Notes: generated from the sequence alone by a model not told the origin. DNA of 64,000 nt from Blattamonas nauphoetae (GCA_033064195.1 JARBJD010000160.1:62001-126000), one strand, 5' to 3'; positions 31,098 to 41,751 are shown, numbered from the stretch's first letter. A program made the numbers and translations.

Positions 31098-32168
31098 TCA
31101 GTCCACCCTTTCGGCCCAAAATGGAGCGTTTCCACCAAACATCTCAATCAGCTTTGTTCCAACGAAGACACTCCGATGCGCATCTTCGTCGAAGCCGCGA
31201 CATCGGGAGTGCAGCTCGATTTCGTCAGCCAGTCCTTCTTGGTGCAGTTGGGTCAGAATCAGTTGTCCGCACTTCTGAGTCGCTGATCCTTCCTTCTTCC
31301 ACGCTCTGATTCCTCTTGTCACGAATTGAAGGAGCTCTCCAGTTGAGATGCACAATTCAACGAAATGGAGAATGTCTGTATACGCCAAGGCAAACGAAGA
31401 AGACAGCACGAATGGAGTCATCTCTTCCAGCAAGAGCGGGGATTCGAGAATCGTTCCGAAATGGGTGAAGAAATGGTGAGTTCCGAGTGAGCTCTTAATT
31501 CGGCGCCTTTGCTTGCAGATGAACTCCAGGAATGGCTCGATGGGGTGGAAGAACTTGTCGATGAATGTCCGCTGGAAGACGGCTGTCGAGATGTTCCTTT
31601 GCTGGCAGATGCTTCGCGTGGATGATTGCGATGAATAAAACTTGATCCAGTACATCGTATTCATCAGAAATAATTCGGGAGGACGTGAAAGATGCATTTC
31701 CTGCTCATAGAATGATTGTGGGAGGAGACAAAAGAATTCTGTGCCGAGAAACTCAAATTGGTTGTCCAAAGTTGTGTAGTTCAGAATCATCTCCAGAAGC
31801 GACAAAGTTGAGTTGATCAGCTCCTCGTTGGATGATGTGAGGAGCGGGATGATTGATTCGGTGAAACCAGAACAAGAACCATCGCTTGTTGGAACAAGAT
31901 CGAAGAGGATTTGGTGAGCGCCGCGTGTCCTGTCCATGTGAGGTGTGATTCTCTTTAGAAGGGCACATGCCTGTTCAGTTGCTTTCTTATCGAGACTGTT
32001 TCCTTCTTTGACGAAGTCTACAAGTGACAGGAACGGCTCTGACATTCGTTTCACAGTTCGGAGCTGGTTGGGATTGATCCGCAGAAATAAGGGAGTAGAA
32101 TCGCCGTGAGCATCTCGGATGAAGGACTGGAGAGGACGGTGCTGGTCTGCGCTTGAATTGTTTCCCAT
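31098..32168 (-). CDS. 356-aa ARM-like helical protein
   Basis: A single uninterrupted frame from ATG at 32168 to the stop at 31098. The protein is helical, with PFLSLVDFVKEGNSLDKKAT near residue 45, a run of ARM-like segments (FTESIIPLLTSSNEELINS, FFHPIEPFLEFICKQ) and a C-terminal LIEMFGGNAPFW. The overall plan (short N terminus, SLVDF, helical array, EP.LEFI, then W...G..Q.G..IL..L..EG) is parallel to the EYSPF family, so it is probably a distant branch of one superfamily. An internally deleted copy lies at 10970-11335. Function unknown. Its start is 63 bp from the divergent EYSPF gene. Confidence 0.85.
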   Translation of the reverse strand: MGNNSSADQHRPLQSFIRDAHGDSTPLFLRINPNQLRTVKRMSEPFLSLVDFVKEGNSLDKKATEQACALLKRITPHMDRTRGAHQILFDLVPTSDGSCSGFTESIIPLLTSSNEELINSTLSLLEMILNYTTLDNQFEFLGTEFFCLLPQSFYEQEMHLSRPPELFLMNTMYWIKFYSSQSSTRSICQQRNISTAVFQRTFIDKFFHPIEPFLEFICKQRRRIKSSLGTHHFFTHFGTILESPLLLEEMTPFVLSSSFALAYTDILHFVELCISTGELLQFVTRGIRAWKKEGSATQKCGQLILTQLHQEGLADEIELHSRCRGFDEDAHRSVFVGTKLIEMFGGNAPFWAERVD

Positions 32169-32231
32169 TCAACAGCAGAAGATAAGATCGGACCAAATCC
32201 ACATTTGCCTCAGATCAAACAACTATCAGAA
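32169..32231. promoter_or_regulatory. 63-bp divergent start region
   Basis: All of the DNA between the ATG of the minus-strand ARM-like gene and the micro-exon ATG of the plus-strand EYSPF gene. A shared bidirectional promoter is implied; no specific motif is claimed. Confidence 0.4.
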
Positions 32232-33283
32232 ATGCTCACTTCAGAAGGTCTGCAATCTTTTATCCTCATCATCATTTCGTTAACCCAGAATACTCTCAGT
32301 TCCTGAACTGGGATCCGAATGATCCAATCACAGCTGATTCTGTTGTCCCACCCTTCGGCTCTCTGGTTTCAATGGTGAGAGATGGATACCCATTTAATGA
32401 GGAGCTTCTAAGTACAATTTCAAAGTTCCTTTTTTCGATCAGAAAGACTTTCGATGAATCAGATCTTCTCAACATCTTAATTAAGGCGATTGGACAATAC
32501 TCACCAAACCCTGCTGCTGTGTTTGTGGATTCAATGATTGTGCTGCTATCTTCGCCTCATCTATCGATATTCAGGAACACTCTGCCATTCATCTACGACT
32601 GTTTCAGTGTGTATCAATTTTCAAACCGACTGACCCTTTTCTCCTCCAAACTCATTCCCCGAATGCTTTCGACACCTCACTTGCAAGATCTTTCTGTGGT
32701 CGATGATCAGGGCATCCTTCTCACCATCATCCTCCTTCTCGAGCGTTGCATCTGGCTCGCCTCACATGATGCGATCAAATACCTCCCCGCCACTTCCGGC
32801 ACTGACGCTGAATCAGTCCGAAATGTGGTGCTGCATGAAGTGTTGCTCCCAATCGATCCATCTCTCGTCCAGATCAGTCGCAATCCTCACCTTTTGTCGT
32901 GGAGCTATGAGTGTTTTGCAACATCCATATTGCTGGTCAATATCTTTGACGTGGGTGCCTTCCACCAACCTGTACGGGATTTACTTTGTTCTTCTCACAT
33001 CCCAATGGCCTACCAAACACATCTCTCAAAAGTGGAATACGAACGCGACCGTATCGCCATCCTCGGGTATCTATCCAACCGCATCAGCAAGTGGAAGGAA
33101 AATGGAGCAGAAATATGGCGCGGAGGGAGACTAGTATTGTATATACTGGAACAGGAAGGGTTCAGAAATGATCTCGAACAAACACTGCTTCACGACAACT
33201 GGGCGTATCACGGAAGGTGTGTGAGGATGCACGCATTCGAGGTTCTTGAACCGTTGGGACTGAACTCTCCTAGGTCTCTGTAA
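32232..33283 (+). CDS. EYSPF-family helical-repeat protein, 336 aa, intact
   Basis: Micro-exon 32232-32247 (16 nt), intron 32248-32288 (41 nt, GTCTGC to CCCAG), exon 2 32289-33283 ending TAA. The exons add to 337 codons. The protein starts MLTSEEYSQFLNW and has the family landmarks SLVSMVRDGY, FVDSMIVLLSS, STPHLQDLSVV, LPIDPSLVQISRN, SHIPMAYQTHLSKVEYE and RGGRLVLYILEQEG, spread over a helical array. Landmark spacing suggests six to eight ARM/HEAT-like repeats. No catalytic residues. Function unknown. Its 3' flank shares a conserved 0.82-kb block with the next family member. Confidence 0.88.
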
Positions 33284-34108
33284 ATCTATGCTGAAGGCCA
33301 ACTTCAAGCGTCGATCTCTCCGATGCAACTATTCCATGGCCATCCTCGATGAGACTATGGCGAACAGAGCTTGATTCAAGATCTACCCCTGCCTCCGATT
33401 CCCTCGGATTCTGTCCTCAGCACATGTTATGTCAGTCTGGCTGGCTGTCTCGCCCACATCGATGTGATCTCGCCTGCTCACAACTGCAAATCGCGTTCTG
33501 TTCCACTTTTCTCCCGCTACACGCTGATCTTTGTGGAATGTGGCAGTTTCTGCAGAATTGGATTGCGTTAGTATGGTGAAAGTGACATCGTGAAAATGGA
33601 AAGAGCCAATTGCCTCGAAACGACTCTCCGGGACTTGGATTGGGGCATGTCTATCTCGTTTTGTTGGGGCACTCCGAAACACGGTGCTTGCATTCCACAA
33701 CATCGGGGTTGACTTCTTTGGCGGAACTGGACTTTGAACGCGTGCCTGTCCGCAGCAGCAGATATCCTCGACGCCTCAATCGCATGTGCGTTTGCCCTTC
33801 TCATCACTGAACATCTTGCGGAGTTCAATCTCCAAACGCCTCCAAAAATGAGTGATGCGGAATCGAACTCTCGCATCTGTTCTGATCCATCGTCGAACTC
33901 ACCTCTTTCTTGACCCATAAGACTCCAAACACATCCCTGCCATCACTTCCATCACATCCTCCCACAGCAACTTCATCGAAATGAGAGAGGACACTCCCCA
34001 GCTCGTCTGCGGTGTGGGAAGGACACATGGTGACTTGTGCTCGTGTCTGGTGACGATGACACAGTTGGGATTGGAAGACTTCGGATGGGATGAAGGGTCG
34101 AGCTGGGC
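33284..34108 (+). repeat. Degenerate 0.82-kb block, copy 1
   Basis: Aligns with 37517-38340 at about 90 percent or better by eye. Each copy directly follows an EYSPF gene. Plus-strand fragments are protein-like (TCYVSLAGCLAHIDVIS, RDLDWG, FCWGTPKHGACIPQHRG, LVTMTQLGLEDFGWDEG) but spread over different frames with stops, so this looks like an old host pseudogene carried with the duplication. Copy 1 has an extra in-frame stop compared with copy 2 near 33,930. Confidence 0.65.
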
Positions 34109-34450
34109 ACTCCTCGTGGCGTCGACCTTCTCTGCTGCCCCACGCTCCGTCACCACTGATTCTGCTGATCTGAGTGTTGTTCATCCATCTCGCGAGGAGG
34201 ATCAGTTGGTGTCCTCATCGCCGATCCCAACACCTCCGCTTCTCCACCTTCGCGCCACGCGATGTCACCAACATTCAAGGAACGGCAATGGGTCTCAGCG
34301 ATGCGCTGTCTGTCTCGACCTGTTCTGTCTCATTTTCGGATTCTATGTCCAACACAACACGAATGACGGTGGCTTCTTGGGAGTCTCTTCTGCCTCGCTC
34401 ATGTTTTGCGATGTTGCTGATCACGATGCAATGTCAGACCAGTCGTGACG
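34109..34450. other. Degenerate leader before the 576-aa gene
   Basis: Contains a short stretch, DVTNIQGTAMGLSDALSVS, that also occurs as VANIQGTAMSLSE after the second degenerate block at 38,340, so it is pseudogene sequence. Nothing functional is visible. Confidence 0.4.
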
Positions 34451-36181
34451 ATGAGGAACAGTCACATCGTAACGATTCGTCGTTCTTTGGAAAGAACACG
34501 ATCATCCACTCGTTCGACATCTCGAAAAACCAGAAGCGAATTCGGCACCACAAGAAGTGCGTGTGGCACTCAGAGAACAACGCCATTAGACGAAGACGAT
34601 CCTGCATATGTCACACCATTTGAGCAATCAATTGTCGAGAAGCTGAGAACAGCAGAGGGCGAGGAGAGATGGAGACTTGTGACACAGCTGGCTGTTGTTT
34701 CGAGCGATGGTCACGACTTTGCGGAGGAACTGAAGAAAGCGGAGAACGATGCGCAAGCTCTTCTTGTCTTGTCTGTTCACACCATCCGATCCACTCCCCG
34801 CGTCGACCTCCATCTCGACTCGAATCCCGCTGCCTTCAACCGCGTTGTCGAGTTCGCTGGTCATCTTCACAATCTCCCGCTGGTCGCAGCTGCCATCGCT
34901 CACATTGGAGACACTGTGGAAACACTGATTGTTCCTGCTCTCGCTCGGACAGTATTTCACATCGAACCGAAACAGGAACTGTGTGAGCTTGTCTTCAATG
35001 CTCTTCGATTGCTGGCAGCTCGTCGTCAGAAGGAAGTGGAAGAGGGAATGGGTGTGGGGAAGGACGAGATGACGTCGCAGATTGTTGGTTCGTGTTTGAA
35101 AGTGTTTCGGATGCTTCTGAGTAACAATTCATTCGACCCAACTCCTTTCGTCGACTTCCTTGTCACGCTGGCAATGACAACCGATCTTTCACAGCTTCGG
35201 TCGATCCTGGTCGTTCTTCAGGAGATCGAAGATCGAACACGAAACACCACAAGACATTTCTCGCTCTCGACAGCCACTGCCCCTTTCCGAGAAAGACACC
35301 AATCAACTGTGACCCAACAACCACTCCCGTCCATCGTCTCCTCCATCCTTCTCTCAGCCAGACTGGACCCATTTCAGATGGTCAATTATCGAAAGAGCCC
35401 TCCCCCAACTCCTTCTATCTTTGGAGTACGTCGCAACACTGATGACGCCATCACCCTCACTCAACTTCTTCCAGGACTGAATGAGAGACTGATTACATCC
35501 ATCGCAATGGAAACACCCAAGATTGTGTGTGTGATTTTGGAGGAGAGAAGAGCCAGCTCCTCACGAGCTCTGAAATCTGATGATCCGTTTGAAATCAGTC
35601 TCGCTCAGGAGAACAGACACACAAGACCCCAACAGCTCTTCATCATTCTCCACGCACTGGTCCTTCCACAAGACCCAGACTGCGTTGCCGTTTCCACACT
35701 CATTCCACTCGCTCCCGTCCTCACTCGAATTCTCTCGATTGTCATACCTTCTACTCCAGAGAGAACAGAATTCCGTGTTTTAATCCCAAGTGAACAATTT
35801 CAACTCCTGAACATGATCCTCTCTCTCGTGCTGTCTCTCATCGACACAGGAACTCCATCCACTCTCTCCACAACTCCTCTCTCCTCTCTTCTCTCCGTCC
35901 TCTCCATCGCTCTTGTTCGTCTGGACAGAATCCCATCATCGCTGCATCTTCACGACAGATTCCGCAACCTCTTTGATCAGCGGGAGAATCGGTCCAACCC
36001 ACAATTGGCACAGATTGTGCTCGCTCTGTGTTCAGAAGGGATGGAAGACCGAAGCGATCTCGCTCTTGACTCATTCTCGTTGAAGTTTCTGGACATCTGG
36101 AAAGGAGCAAACACCCAACACCATGTCGAACGAAGCGAACTTGTTCCGTGTGAGAAAGGGATGGAAGACAGAAGAGACTAA
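34451..36181 (+). CDS. 576-aa helical (ARM-like) protein
   Basis: One frame from ATG 34451 to TAA 36179-36181. The first 40 residues are Arg/Ser/Thr-rich (RSSTRSTSRKTRSEF), perhaps a disordered or targeting segment. From about residue 55 it is a continuous helical array with leucine-rich repeats of 40-50 residues (AFNRVVEFAGHL, LCELVFNALRLLAARRQ, FVDFLVTLAMTTD). No catalytic motif. The C terminus carries a 40-residue tandem duplication of which only the start of the second unit is translated. Family not identified; a scaffold-like solenoid is inferred. It lies between two EYSPF genes in the same orientation. Confidence 0.8.
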   Translation: MRNSHIVTIRRSLERTRSSTRSTSRKTRSEFGTTRSACGTQRTTPLDEDDPAYVTPFEQSIVEKLRTAEGEERWRLVTQLAVVSSDGHDFAEELKKAENDAQALLVLSVHTIRSTPRVDLHLDSNPAAFNRVVEFAGHLHNLPLVAAAIAHIGDTVETLIVPALARTVFHIEPKQELCELVFNALRLLAARRQKEVEEGMGVGKDEMTSQIVGSCLKVFRMLLSNNSFDPTPFVDFLVTLAMTTDLSQLRSILVVLQEIEDRTRNTTRHFSLSTATAPFRERHQSTVTQQPLPSIVSSILLSARLDPFQMVNYRKSPPPTPSIFGVRRNTDDAITLTQLLPGLNERLITSIAMETPKIVCVILEERRASSSRALKSDDPFEISLAQENRHTRPQQLFIILHALVLPQDPDCVAVSTLIPLAPVLTRILSIVIPSTPERTEFRVLIPSEQFQLLNMILSLVLSLIDTGTPSTLSTTPLSSLLSVLSIALVRLDRIPSSLHLHDRFRNLFDQRENRSNPQLAQIVLALCSEGMEDRSDLALDSFSLKFLDIWKGANTQHHVERSELVPCEKGMEDRRD

Positions 36182-36260
36182 AGTCTTGATTCTTTCTCGT
36201 TACCGTTTCTTGATGAGTGGAAAGGAGCAAACACTTCCTCCAATTTCGATCGAAGATTGC
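36027..36260 (+). repeat. 120-bp tandem duplication at a gene 3' end
   Basis: Unit 1 (about 36027-36146) contains GGGATGGAAGACCGAAG and GGAAAGGAGCAAACAC; unit 2, exactly 120 bp later, repeats both with substitutions. The period is 40 codons, so the frame is kept, but unit 2 gains a TAA (36179-36181) that now ends the protein. Confidence 0.75.
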
Positions 36261-36461
36261 AGAGTTGTTCGCGACCACTGCAAAGACGACCACAAGCAGA
36301 TTATTCCTTGTTCTGGTCTTTATCACATAAAATAGCACCCTTTTTGTATTTATCATTCATATTTCATCAAGACACATATATTTTCTTTCCTTTTCGATCT
36401 CTCATCCATGGAATGTCTTGATCGACCCATCAAATAAGGTTTTACCTCCGATTGTGAAAGT

Positions 36462-37516
36462 ATGAACAAAACGTCTGAAGGTCGGCATTACTTTCTCCTC
36501 ATTTTCATGTAATTGATGCAGAATACTCTCCATTCCTGAAGTGGAATCGCGATAATCCATTTTCAGTTGATTCTGTTGCTCAACCATTCGTTTCTCTTGC
36601 GTCCATGTTAAGAGATGGCTTCCCGTGTGATGAGGAGCTTGTCAGCAAAGCATCAAATTTGTTTTCGTCGATTAACATGACTCTCAAACGAAACTATTGT
36701 GCCGATGAGTTCTTGAAGGCCACTGCACAAGACTCCACAGGCTCCGCTGGAGTGTTTGTGGATTCGATGACTGTGCTTTTATCATCGTCCCATCCATCAA
36801 TATTCGAGAAGACTCTGTCTATCATTCACCATTGTCTCTTTTACTGTTCATCATCAAACCGCCTGGCCTTGTTCTCCTCCAAACTTATTCCCAGATTTTT
36901 TTCTGCACCTCGTCTGCGCGATCTTTCTGTGATCAATGATCAAGACCTCATGTTCTCCTTGATCTCGTTTCTCGAAGAATGTGTTAGTCTCTCCTCACCC
37001 GACGCTATTCACTCCCTCTCCGCCACTCTCCGCGCAGACCCTCAATCAATCCGAGATGTGGTGCTGCATGAAGTGTTGATCCCAATCGAACCATCTCTCG
37101 TCCAGATTTGTCGCAATCGTCACCTTCTGTCGTGGAACGAAACCTACCACACATTCTCATTAGTATCCATGATCTTTGATGCGAGTGGATTCCACCAACC
37201 AACTCTGGATTTTGTTTGTACTTCTCGCATCCCAATGGCCTTCCAGTCACTTCTCTCAAAAGTGGAGAAAGAATTCCCCCATCAGACGATCATGTATTGC
37301 ATCTCCAGCAACAGTATCCACGATTGGAAGGACGATGGAGGTGAAACTTGGCGCAGAGGGAGGATATTATTGCAGACACTGGAAGGGGAAGGGTTCCAAG
37401 ATCACCTCGATCAAGCACTATTTCAAGACAAATCATCGTGGGACGGAAAGTTAGTGGGGGTCTTTTCATCCGATCTCATGAACAATTTGGGACTGAACTC
37501 TCGTCGGCTTATGTAA
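36462..37516 (+). CDS. EYSPF-family helical-repeat protein, 337 aa, intact
   Basis: First exon 36462-36480 (19 nt, MNKTSE), intron 36481-36521 (41 nt), exon 2 36522-37516 ending TAA; together 338 codons. The protein continues E-Y-S-P-F-L-K-W and has the family landmarks (SMLRDGF, FVDSMTVLLSS, PRLRDLSVI, IPIEPSLVQICRN, SRIPMAFQSLLSKVEKE, RRGRILLQTLEGEG). The first exon is one codon longer than in the relatives. It is followed by the second copy of the degenerate block. Function unknown. Confidence 0.88.
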
Positions 37517-38340
37517 CTGTTTGCTGAAGGCCAACATGAAGACTCGATCTCTCCGATGCAACTCTTCCATGGCCATCCTCGATGAGACTATGGCGAACAG
37601 AGCTTGGTTCAAGATCTGCCTCTGTGTCCGATTCCCTCGGATTCTGTCCTCAGCACATGTTATGTCAGTCTGGCTGGCTGTCTCGCCCACATCGATGTGA
37701 TCTCGCCTCCTCAAAGCAGAAAATCGTGTTCTGATCCACTTTTGTCCTGAGACAGGCTCACTTTTGTGGAATGCGACAGTTTCTGCAGAATTGGATTGCG
37801 TTAGTATGGAGAAAGTGAGATCGTGAAAATGGAAGCCGCCGATTGCTTCGAAAAGAGTCTCCGGGACTTGGATTGGGGAGCAGCTGTCTGGTTCGGTTGG
37901 GGCACTCCGAAACACGGTGCGTGCATACCACAGCATCGGGGTTGACTTCTTTGGCGGAACTGGACTTTGAACGCGTGCCTGTCCGCAGCAGCAGATCTAC
38001 TCGACGCCTCAATCGCATCCGCGTTTGCCCTTCTCATCGCTGAACATCTGACGGAGTTTAATCCCTAAACGCCTCCAAAAATGAGTGATGCGGAATCGAA
38101 CTCTCGCATCTGTTCTGATCCATCACCGAACTCACTTCCTTCTTGTCCCACAAGACTCCAACCCCATCCCTGCCATCACTCCCTTCACATCCACCCACTT
38201 CCGCTTCATCGGAATGAGAGAAGACTCTTCATTGCTCGTCTGTGGCGAGGGAAGGGCACTTGGTGACTTGTGCTCGTGTCTGGTGACGATGACGAAGTTG
38301 GGATTGGAAGACTTCGGGTGGGATGAAGGGTCGGGCTATG
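37517..38340 (+). repeat. Degenerate 0.82-kb block, copy 2
   Basis: Partner of 33284-34108, also directly after an EYSPF gene. It keeps IVKMEAADCFEKSLRDLDWG and WGTPKHGACIPQHRG in one frame and ACLSAAADLLDASIASAFAL in another. In its last third the frame used by the FG-repeat reading frame is open, unlike copy 1. Confidence 0.65.
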
Positions 38341-38798
38341 TAGCCAACATTCAAGGAACAGCAATGAGTCTCAGCGAGCAGCCAGCTCCCAAACAGACCG
38401 GATTTGGACAGAGTCTGAGACATAAAGGCACGCTGAGTGGATGTGGGAACCTGCAGCAGACGGGAGCGTCAGGAGGAAGATTTGGACAAACGCTTCATGG
38501 TGCATTTGGCAATCAACAACCGGAAAGTGCGTTCGGCAATCAGAAATCGAACACTGGGAGTGCATTTGGCCCCCAACAGCAGAGTGGAGGAGGGAAGTTT
38601 GGGAATACACAAGGCAGTGTGTTTGGAAACCAAGGAGACACTGGAGGAGGGTCGGAGAAGAAAAAGGAAAGTGTATTTGGGACGCAGACTGGGTGTACCC
38701 ATCCACAAGATGGAACGGCACAGCAGATGAGTGTGGGAGGGTTCGGACAGACAACATTTAGAGGGCAGCAGGGAAGTGGGGGAGGGTTTGGGGGTTGA
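38088..38798 (+). CDS. FG-repeat (nucleoporin-like) reading frame, possibly chimeric
   Basis: From ATG 38088 the first 85 residues lie in the degenerate duplicated block. The remaining 150 are Gly/Gln/Asn-rich with about ten FG dipeptides (GFGQ, RFGQ, AFGN, AFGP, KFGN, VFGN, VFGT), as in the disordered FG domains that line the nuclear pore. The frame ends with TGA at 38796-38798, yet WGGFGNTANNF follows at once in a shifted frame, so the FG tract was longer and has been cut. A folded anchoring domain is missing. It is probably a displaced piece of an FG nucleoporin; a young chimeric gene is possible. Confidence 0.5.
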   Translation: MRNRTLASVLIHHRTHFLLVPQDSNPIPAITPFTSTHFRFIGMREDSSLLVCGEGRALGDLCSCLVTMTKLGLEDFGWDEGSGYVANIQGTAMSLSEQPAPKQTGFGQSLRHKGTLSGCGNLQQTGASGGRFGQTLHGAFGNQQPESAFGNQKSNTGSAFGPQQQSGGGKFGNTQGSVFGNQGDTGGGSEKKKESVFGTQTGCTHPQDGTAQQMSVGGFGQTTFRGQQGSGGGFGG

Positions 38799-39268
38799 CA
38801 TGGGGAGGGTTCGGAAACACGGCAAACAATTTCCGGATTTCGTTTAATTTCATGAATCGATTTGGCTGACATTTTTAAAACCGGAGCGTCTTTTTCATTG
38901 TTCAGTCTGATTCGACGATCAGTTCAACACGTTCGAAAGTGATTGAGCTGGATTCGTTCTAACTGCATCAATCAAACCGAAAAATGTGAGATGTGGATGA
39001 TAATGAAGAACCAGAAACACCGGGAAACAAAAGAGGATGAAGGAATGGCTGAGATGAAGACACACAGGTCAGAATAGCTGAAAACGGAAGAGGAGAGAAC
39101 GATGCGAAAAGAATGAGTCAATGACGAGAATGAGAATGGAGAAAGGAGCACACCAAATTATCAACACAGAGCGAGTGGGAGCATTGCAGGGTCAGCACGT
39201 GATGTCATCGGAACATCGAGTGAAATGTGGGATGTGGGCGACAGAGTACTTTTCGTGTCACGTGTCAT
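38799..39268. other. Intergenic stretch, no gene seen
   Basis: Apart from one more FG motif at the very start, nothing protein-like or repeated was recognised. Confidence 0.45.
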
Positions 39269-39458
39269 CTACCAAGGAGGCAGAGGGGAGTTCATTTCCA
39301 AATCGTTCATGAGTAAGAAGGAAAGGCTCCTCACATTCTTTCCAAACAACTTCGAACGGTCGGTAATCAGTGTTTGTTCGAGATGATCTTTGAACCCTTC
39401 CTGTTCCAGTGTCTGCAACAATATTCTCCCTCTGCGCCAGGTGTTGGCTCCATCTGTC

Positions 39459-41700
39459 TTGGCCTGTTAAGCTGTGTCCAGTCGAGGTGGCAATGTCCAG
39501 TCCAATGTCCAGTCTCCTATTTGGGAGCCGAGGGAGTTCATAAAACCGGGCAATGGGTGAAATCCAAGTCATTGCAACAAAATGACTCGAAACGACAAGG
39601 GAAGGTGTTCTGTGGGCAGATTAGAGATATTTCAGCAGATTGAGGTCAATTGTGTCCGGAGAACTGAATTATCGGATGGAAATGGGATGATCATTCCAAA
39701 CCACATCCTTTTCTCCTCGAATTATCAATTCAACAAACATATTCTTGCAGCAATGATCTCAAAGATGGAATAATTGATATGGCGAGGGTGGATATCAGAA
39801 CCTGGCTGGTAAAAATGACACAAGGCAAAACAGTGTGATTAGTGACGAATTAAGTGAAAAGAAGACAAAATATACGGCAGCCGACCTTCAGCTTGTTGTG
39901 ATTCTTCTGAATTTCCTTCGACGATTGGCTCAGTCTATTTTAGGGCTGGTTGAGATCTTACAAACATCAACAGCGCGTCTATGTTCGTTCTTCCTCGCAT
40001 CCCCTTCCTTGTTTGCTTTTCATTCACCGTCACTCCCTGTTCAGATCGAAGCGAGCGTCCAAGAATCTTTGATTCCCCTCCTTTCCGATTTTCGCAAGTG
40101 TGATCATCAGGGCCATGCACAAGTAGAAATACGCCGAGTTCGAAGAGATCAGAACACAAATTCAGTCCAGGGTGTCTGTGTATGACCAAAAAAGAGTAGG
40201 TGAGACCGTTAACAAGTGTGATCATGATTTAGAGGAAGATCTTGAGGAAAGCGATTGTGAAGAATACCCGGTTGAAGAAGCTGTGTTCAACGACGTTGAC
40301 TTCGTTGGAGCATTGTCGTGTGGGGGGAAATGTTGAATTCTGGAGGTTAAGGAGAAAAAGAGAAGAAGGATCAATGTGGAGAATGTGAAAGATTATGAAG
40401 AACGGAGATATCTCTTGAGAGGACAATGAAGATGAGATGAAATTTCTGGGAATTCATTCTGACAAACCTTGTATCGATGATACATTCTTCTCTTCCATTG
40501 TTTTCGCAAAGTATTTCATTGTCCTGAACTTTCGGTTCTTCTTTCTTCTCGACTTGTTGTGTTGATTCCTTCTTTTCTTCACCGATTGATTCGGCCATCG
40601 TTTGATCAGTTGGAGTTACAACAAGTGCAACAGTGTGTTCTTGTTCAATCTTGTTCTGGCTGGGTTCTGGAGACTTCACTTCCTTTGGAATCACAACTGT
40701 CTTCGAATCTTTCTTCTCATCATCTGATTCCATATTCCTAGCTACCATCTCCTCCGATTCTTGCCTCTTCGCCTCGGCCTGTTTCGCGATCTGCTCAAAT
40801 CTCCCCTTAACTCCCGATCTATATGTCGAATGTGAAGATATGAATGAGGAGGGTCCAATACGATGAAAAAATGTCAAAAAATGAATAAGCAAGAGATGCA
40901 AACCGATGGCAACAGATCTCCCATCCTAGTGCATATTGGGGAACAATATGCCCGTCGTCTGGAGGTTCCCTTTGAAAATACTCTGAGTCCATTTTCTACC
41001 AATTCGATGACAGTTGTTCATTTCTTCTCAGAGGAGAAGACGTCCGACAGTTCGATCGTGTTGACTTTTCGCTTGTGGATGAATGAGCACCCTGTTCCTG
41101 CAAGAGATGGAGAGAAGAAGTGAATGAAGTGGCTAGAAATTGAAAATAAAGAGAGAAAACACTATCAACGGCGACTCAAACTGTTCTGAGTTTGGTCACA
41201 TCCAGGGGCAGCAAAATGCAGAGATGAAGGCACTACCTCGCTCAAACAAAGTGATGAGGTCTAAGACTAATCAAAAAGTGAGAGATGGGTGGTAATATCA
41301 CACCAACATCGAAATGGAGAAGCAACTGTGACCCTTTCTAGATGTCGATTGGACGTCCAGGACTGGATGTCCAATCGGACAGTCTAATTTGCCGACTCTT
41401 TGAAAACTTCAAAAACGGTATGCACTAATTGAGAAGACATCAGAACAAAAGTATCAGCGAAATGTCCAATGACATCCAATGACGTCCAATGGTGGGTGGA
41501 TCAAGCAACTCGTCACTTGAAGAAGAGTATCATCGGATTCTCACCATTTCGCTGATTTTCAACAGACTATTCTCATTTTCAAGTGAAAGGAAACAAATAT
41601 ATGGAATGAGAGTAAAATGAACAGGATGAAAATTGAATATCCAACCGAAGTCAATTGTCCAGTCCAACGCTGGCACCGTCCAATCCAATTAACATGCCAA
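39459..41700. mobile_element. 2.24-kb TIR element with 8-10 bp target duplication and a gene cargo
   Basis: CATCTGTC(TT) occurs at 39451-39460 and 41701-41710. The ends are imperfect inverted repeats, TTGGCCTGTTAA on the left and TTGGCATGTTAA on the right strand. Subterminal regions carry many GTCCAGTCC/GTCCAAT repeats on both sides (39,475-39,525; 41,340-41,690). An 8-bp duplication fits hAT and 9-10 bp fits Mutator-like; the boundary is ambiguous because TT can belong to either. No transposase was recognised. It contains an apparently intact two-intron gene. Confidence 0.8.
40222..40992 (-). CDS. Charged coiled-coil protein, three exons, carried inside a TIR element
   Basis: Exons 40904-40992, 40468-40818 and 40222-40339; introns 40819-40903 (85 nt) and 40340-40467 (128 nt), both GT-AG. 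The exons total 558 nt, 186 codons in one frame to TGA. The N terminus reads EPPDDGHIVPQYALGWEICC. The middle is a Lys/Glu-rich coiled coil (GRFEQIAKQAEAKRQESEEM), followed by an acidic low-complexity stretch and a Ser/Thr-rich tail. An open stretch with a TAG just before the chosen ATG (reading EQLSSNW before the stop) could be a lost 5' exon. No family recognised. Its position makes it either captured host cargo or an element-encoded protein. Confidence 0.6.
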
Positions 41701-41751
41701 CATCTGTCTTCCATATGTTGTTGTTGGTGAACATTTCAATGATGATGAATT

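Noticed and set aside
33383-33703. Antisense frames conserved in both degenerate blocks as a real gene.
   Set aside because: Conservation follows from the high DNA identity of the blocks. The frames shift between copies, and neither strand gives a full protein.
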